A DNA stretch of 64,000 bases, taken from Microcoleus sp. FACHB-672. GTDB taxonomy: Bacteria > Cyanobacteriota > Cyanobacteriia > Cyanobacteriales > Oscillatoriaceae. Positions within the stretch are counted from its first letter, which is position 1. Every line of letters starts with the position of its first letter. Shown here piece after piece: positions 60,567 through 64,000 of this stretch. Location: the NCBI RefSeq assembly GCF_014695725.1, contig NZ_JACJOU010000012.1, positions 248,001 to 312,000 of the forward strand. Reading direction: 5' to 3'. A program made the translations under genes and the position numbers. A model generated the notes under the pieces. That model did not search any database, was not told the origin of the DNA, and saw only the letters and a program-made list of their open reading frames with translations.

Positions 60567-61349
60567 CTAGCCCCCTAGCCCCTCTCCCCTAGACCCTTTT
60601 AGTATTCCATCTTCTACAGAAAGAACTCGGTCAGCGATATCCATGATCCGGGGATCATGCGTCACCATTAGCACGGTGCAGCCGCCTTCTTTTGCCAACT
60701 GACTCAGCAGTTCAATGACTGCGTGCCCGTTTTGCGAGTCCAGGGCAGCGGTGGGTTCATCTGCCATAATCAGTTGAGGGCTGCCGGCTAATGCCCGTGC
60801 AATCGCGACTCGCTGTTTTTGCCCACCCGACAGTTCGCGAGGCAGTAGTTTCGCTTTCTCGCCCAACCCCACCTGTTCTAGCAGTATTTGAGCTTGATTT
60901 CTCCGAGTTCGGCCCCCAACGCCTTTCACTTTAAGCGCCACTTCCACATTCTCTGCTGCCGTTAAGGCTGGAAATAAGTTAAATCCCTGAAAAATAAAAC
61001 CAATATTGTGCAATCGGAAGTGGGCTAGCTCAGCACGAGACATACTGGTAATTTCTTCTCCCAGAAGATAAACTCTGCCGGCAGTGGGTGTCAGCAACCC
61101 AGCTAAAATTGACAGCAAAGTTGTCTTACCCGAACCAGAGGGACCCATCAACAGTTGAACATCGCCCCGCTGGATATCTAAGTTAATTCCTTTGAGGGCT
61201 TTAAACTGCTGCCGTCCAGATTGGAAGACCATCTCTACTCTCTTGGCAACGATGGCTTCTGTTTTGGTATTGACGGAGCCTAAAGTAACTGCTGGCACCT
61301 GAGTTTTTATGTTAGTCGATTTAGTAAGGTGAATTTGAGAAACAGTCAT
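60567..61349 (-). CDS. devA: DevA-family ABC transporter ATP-binding protein
   Basis: 260-aa cytoplasmic ATPase of a MacB/DevA-type exporter. Walker A is GPSGSGKTTLLSILAGL, the Q-loop region is NIGFIFQGFNLFPALTAAEN, the signature is LSGGQKQRVAIARALA and Walker B is LIMADEPTAALDSQ, followed by VLMVTHDPRIMD. In Anabaena the DevBCA exporter delivers heterocyst glycolipids with a TolC-type outer channel, but many paralogues serve other substrates. The N-terminal 30 residues are a low-complexity extension. It follows devC on the same strand after 193 bases; no devB lies beside it. Confidence 0.92.
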   Translation of the reverse strand: MTVSQIHLTKSTNIKTQVPAVTLGSVNTKTEAIVAKRVEMVFQSGRQQFKALKGINLDIQRGDVQLLMGPSGSGKTTLLSILAGLLTPTAGRVYLLGEEITSMSRAELAHFRLHNIGFIFQGFNLFPALTAAENVEVALKVKGVGGRTRRNQAQILLEQVGLGEKAKLLPRELSGGQKQRVAIARALAGSPQLIMADEPTAALDSQNGHAVIELLSQLAKEGGCTVLMVTHDPRIMDIADRVLSVEDGILKGSRGEGLGG

Positions 61350-61542
61350 ATATATATTAAAGTTTTGATGAGACTGGCTCAGCTAGCAAGAGGGAAAGAG
61401 AAAAATTTAAGATGAGGTTTAGCGGTTCCTATTAACTCCAAAATCATCAGAGATAAATCCGGAGTCTAACCCCATCAAATACTGCTATTTAACAGCATTG
61501 AGACCGCTACAACTATCAAGACGCCGGCCAGAATTTTAAGTG

Positions 61543-62892
61543 TCATGCCTTGAATACGATAGCGGGATCGACACGAGTGACTTTTTGAATCGCAAATAGC
61601 GCTGAACTAACACACATCAACACGGTGATCCCAAATACAATGCCGGCGCTTGTCGGTGTAATTAAAATCATGATTCCCTGAGTTGCTAAAGTCCAATTGC
61701 CCAGTCCCCAGCACACCAGCATACCGGGGACATAACCTAAAACTGCCATCCATAACGCTTGCTCCACAATAATGCCGTAAATTACGGAATCAGATGCACC
61801 CATCGCTTTGAGAGTGCCAAATTCTTTAATATGGTCGGATGCTGATGCGTAAAGGATCTGACCGACAATGACGGTGCCTACCAAGATACCGACTGCCGCC
61901 CCTAATCCTAAGATGAAGCCAATTCCAGTTCGCTGCAACCAGTAATTTCGAGTGTGCTGTGCCATTTCAGCCCGCGTATAGGCTCGTGTATTTGGCAAAG
62001 CGGCTTCGAGATCCCGTTTGAGTGTCTGCAGATCGTAGCCGGCTTTGGGTTTTACCAACACATAAGCGATCTGATCTTTAGCAACTAATTTTCTGGGTGC
62101 TGCCGGCTTTCCCTTGCCGGATGCAGCACTTTCCAACTTCTGCTTAAATTCCTTGGTGGCCGCTAATTCTTTAAGCTTTTCTGGAGGTAGACTGGCTAGC
62201 TGTTCGGCTAGTGCTGGATCGATTTGACCTGTGGCGGCTAATGCTCGGATTTGATCAGGGGTGAGATTTTCCGGTGTGGCAGTTAGGTTGACTGAGGGGG
62301 GAGTGGAATTGACATAGACGTTAGCGTTTTCCAGTGAGGTGTACATAAAAGCACTGGAGACGATTGATTGAGTGCCGGCTGTCCAACCCACCAGCCGAGC
62401 TGGAAAGGCTCCGACTTCAACCTCATCACCCACCCATTGCACGTTCAGGGATTTTAAGGTGCTTTTGTCCACCATGACGGTGTAAGGTTCTTTGAGGAAA
62501 CTCAGGCTTCCCCGTTCAATTGGTTGTGGCGCAAATAATTGCCCTTCTGGGTTAAATGCGATGACTCTCACCAGAGATATCGTCCCCAAGGGATCGCGCC
62601 AGATCGAGGCTTTCACCTGAAGTGCTTCTGCTCGCTCGACACCGGCTATTTTTTGCGTTTGGGCGACTTGCTCGTAATAGAGGGGGAGGGTGAGTTCAAA
62701 GTTCACCATGTATTTTGAAGCCACCCAAATATCGGCTTTGGATTGATCGATAACCAGGGCGCTAGAGCGTGTAAATCCATTAAGGATGCCGGTTTGGATC
62801 GTTACTAAACTCACCGCAAACATAATCCCAGCTTGAGCAACGAGGAAGCGAGGAATGTCTTCAAATAAGTTTTTACGCGCAATTGAAGCCAT
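61543..62892 (-). CDS. devC: DevC-family ABC transporter permease with an insertion
   Basis: 449-aa membrane subunit of a MacB/DevC-type exporter. One N-terminal helix (FLVAQAGIMFAVSLVTIQTG) is followed by a large periplasmic domain, then three C-terminal helices (GIGFILGLGAAVGILVGTVI, LWMAVLGYVPGMLVCWGLGN and AGIVFGITVLMCVSSALFAI) and ends in the conserved RVDPAIVFKA. The family usual is about 385 residues; an extra segment near residues 205-275 (ENLTPDQIRALAATGQIDPA, then EKLKELAATKEFKQKLESAA) accounts for the excess and is inside the periplasmic domain. The gene precedes devA; the membrane-fusion partner devB is missing from both sides. Confidence 0.9.
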   Translation of the reverse strand: MASIARKNLFEDIPRFLVAQAGIMFAVSLVTIQTGILNGFTRSSALVIDQSKADIWVASKYMVNFELTLPLYYEQVAQTQKIAGVERAEALQVKASIWRDPLGTISLVRVIAFNPEGQLFAPQPIERGSLSFLKEPYTVMVDKSTLKSLNVQWVGDEVEVGAFPARLVGWTAGTQSIVSSAFMYTSLENANVYVNSTPPSVNLTATPENLTPDQIRALAATGQIDPALAEQLASLPPEKLKELAATKEFKQKLESAASGKGKPAAPRKLVAKDQIAYVLVKPKAGYDLQTLKRDLEAALPNTRAYTRAEMAQHTRNYWLQRTGIGFILGLGAAVGILVGTVIVGQILYASASDHIKEFGTLKAMGASDSVIYGIIVEQALWMAVLGYVPGMLVCWGLGNWTLATQGIMILITPTSAGIVFGITVLMCVSSALFAIQKVTRVDPAIVFKA

Positions 62893-63935
62893 GCTGGGTT
62901 TTGCTCTATCGATAAGGCAAGATGCGATCTGTGAGGCTGTTCCTTTTTAAGGCCAAAGCCGGCGCAGTTGTGTTTTCAGGATTAATCAATCTGCTGGCTG
63001 CCAATCGTTTTATTCTTAGTTTTTAGGTTAAGCTCAGGATTGCTTTCTAGCTTACTCTGGGTCAGGATTGTGTGACTTCCTCTATTAGAATCACCTGATT
63101 GGGTGATTTTAGATACTTGCAGTGAACGCCTCGCCGACTGCGTGTCTAAGAAAATGACGATTTTACTCAGTAAAGCAGCCTGAGCGTTACTTTGCTCTTT
63201 TTAATACATTATAACTATTTGTAAACTTTGCTAGGATATTCCCCGGTTTTCTGTAGCCGTTAAGGTTTTAGGGGCGACGGCTTATCGTTGTTTGCTAATA
63301 GCTGTACCGTCTGGGCCGACAGCATTTAATAAAACGGCCACGTTGCGGGCGATATTGAGCGCTATTGATTTGATAGCTCAGTTGGCCAAGGGGCGGCACC
63401 TATCATGCCGGTGTGCTTGTCTGAATCGTTTATTTTTTGTGGATTTTTTAACCGCAGATAAACGCAGATGCTACTCCCGTCTATCGTTAGGCATACACAG
63501 ATAACGCAGATGTGGGCGCAGTCTATCGTTAGTAATAGGCAGATAAACGCTGTTAATATCACCAGTTAAATACGCTTGACTGTAAAAGTTTAAGATTTTT
63601 TAGAGTTCTATTGGTGTTCTTTTTTTGAATAATTTTTCGCAATTCTTTATTAAAAAAATCACCGTACCTCCCAGTTAATTTTACTTCAAAAGTGAGAAAA
63701 TTTTAAATTTAGTTAAATTATAGAAACAGTTATGAAATAAATTCTTGCATAAATACTTGAGGAGATTTAAGTCTTAAACAAAATTTAAACTCTACGGCAT
63801 TTAGCCCTAAACCTTTGAAACTATTATGCCCTGAATATAGATTTTGCCGATGGATTCCAGTAAACTAGAGTACATCATGACGGAGTTTAGAACTTCTTAA
63901 GTCATTGTTTTTTTTTTCAGGGAGAGAATTCAACT
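62893..63935. other. Gene-free ~1 kb with short direct repeats
   Basis: No supported coding region between devC and the last gene. A seven-bp hairpin AATCACC/GGTGATT followed by TT lies at 63089-63110. From 63455 to 63550 are three AGATAA(A)CGC words and a 12-base direct repeat GTCTATCGTTAG (63479-63490, 63521-63532). The right end is AT-rich and holds the promoter and GGGAGAG ribosome-binding sequence of the last gene. Confidence 0.55.
63455..63550. repeat. Interspersed AGATAAACGCAGAT-type repeats and a 12-bp direct repeat
   Basis: CAGATAAACGCAGATG (63455-63470), CAGATAACGCAGATG (63498-63512) and AGATAAACGC (63541-63550) alternate with two GTCTATCGTTAG copies spaced 42 bases apart. The words are shared with the palindrome at 36595. 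Confidence 0.7.
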
Positions 63936-64000
63936 ATGGCAACCACCTTTACAGGAAATTCGTTCGGGCAGTTCGGAGAGCCATCTGAGCCAAACTCTAG
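63936..64000 (+). CDS. Start of an unidentified gene, cut by the window end
   Basis: The first 21 codons of a protein beginning ATTFTGNSFGQFGEPSEP run off the window. A good Shine-Dalgarno sequence GGGAGAG lies ten bases before the ATG and an AT-rich promoter-like region is upstream, which supports a real gene. The visible residues are Thr/Gly/Ser-rich with no signal peptide; the product cannot be identified. Confidence 0.6.
   Translation, partial: MATTFTGNSFGQFGEPSEPNS

Noticed and set aside
63292-63504. Reading frames across the repeat region before the last gene
   Set aside because: They run through the interspersed repeat words and carry no family features.

Overview
The window is chromosomal DNA of a cyanobacterium, probably a filamentous one. 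Direct evidence is a set of cyanobacteria- or plastid-restricted genes: psbX (39 aa, 33984-34103) next to ycf66, a high-light-inducible one-helix protein, a CRR6-type NDH-1 assembly factor, DUF1818, DUF3685, DUF4278 and XisH/XisI. DevA/DevC-type ABC genes, three Uma2 genes and many TPR/WD40 signalling proteins point to a large-genome filamentous lineage. I cannot name the genus. The DNA is strikingly rich in CCGG-core words (tgccggca and relatives) and poor in the HIP1 octamer.

Layout. 1-4.3 kb: 3' part of a bestrophin-like channel, an EACC1-like small protein, DUF1818, tRNA-Pro(GGG) with promoter and terminator, then on the minus strand two small glycine-rich membrane proteins and xisHI. 4.4-9 kb: minus-strand cysS, GST and AI-2E-type permease, with a divergent CobW-type metallochaperone. 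9.5-16.4 kb: Ser/Thr kinase with seven WD40 repeats, larB, three small unknowns, a ~1 kb gap and a Uma2 gene. 16.5-24.3 kb: DUF3685 pseudo-receiver protein, a large repeat protein with a Pro-rich tail, a Fur-family regulator, crr6, and a LysM/M23 wall hydrolase. 25-29.4 kb: GmhB-like phosphatase plus GT9 glycosyltransferase, ispD and a TPR protein. 29.6-36.5 kb: DUF4278, an exported two-repeat protein, smpB, accC, yggT, psbX, ycf66 and two TolB-like lipoproteins. 36.8-43.5 kb: HtrA-type protease with PPC domains, a diguanylate cyclase, sdhB with an overlapping hlip, and Uma2. 43.6-51 kb: RDD protein, rpmG-rpsR-rnr cluster and a 1297-aa membrane protein. 51-64 kb: a 945-aa repeat/beta-propeller protein, acyltransferase, lipoprotein, DUF2079, dxr, an altered Uma2, devC-devA without devB, a ~1 kb gap and the first codons of a final gene.

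Genes that work together: ispD and dxr (MEP isoprenoid pathway, not adjacent); smpB (ribosome rescue) with rpmG, rpsR and RNase II/R (translation and RNA turnover); accC (fatty-acid synthesis) and the acyltransferase (lipid assembly); psbX, ycf66, hlip and crr6 (photosynthetic membrane).

No clear-cut new defence system or mobile element was found. The best leads are the CCGG word bias, heptamer repeat arrays around rpsR (one replacing its Shine-Dalgarno region, one folding into an 18-bp hairpin), several family members that have lost signature residues (receiver Asp, Fur CxxC pairs, GmhB zinc ligands, Uma2 Glu), an orphan EACC1-like protein, the paired 177-aa membrane proteins and a structured element near 24.6 kb.
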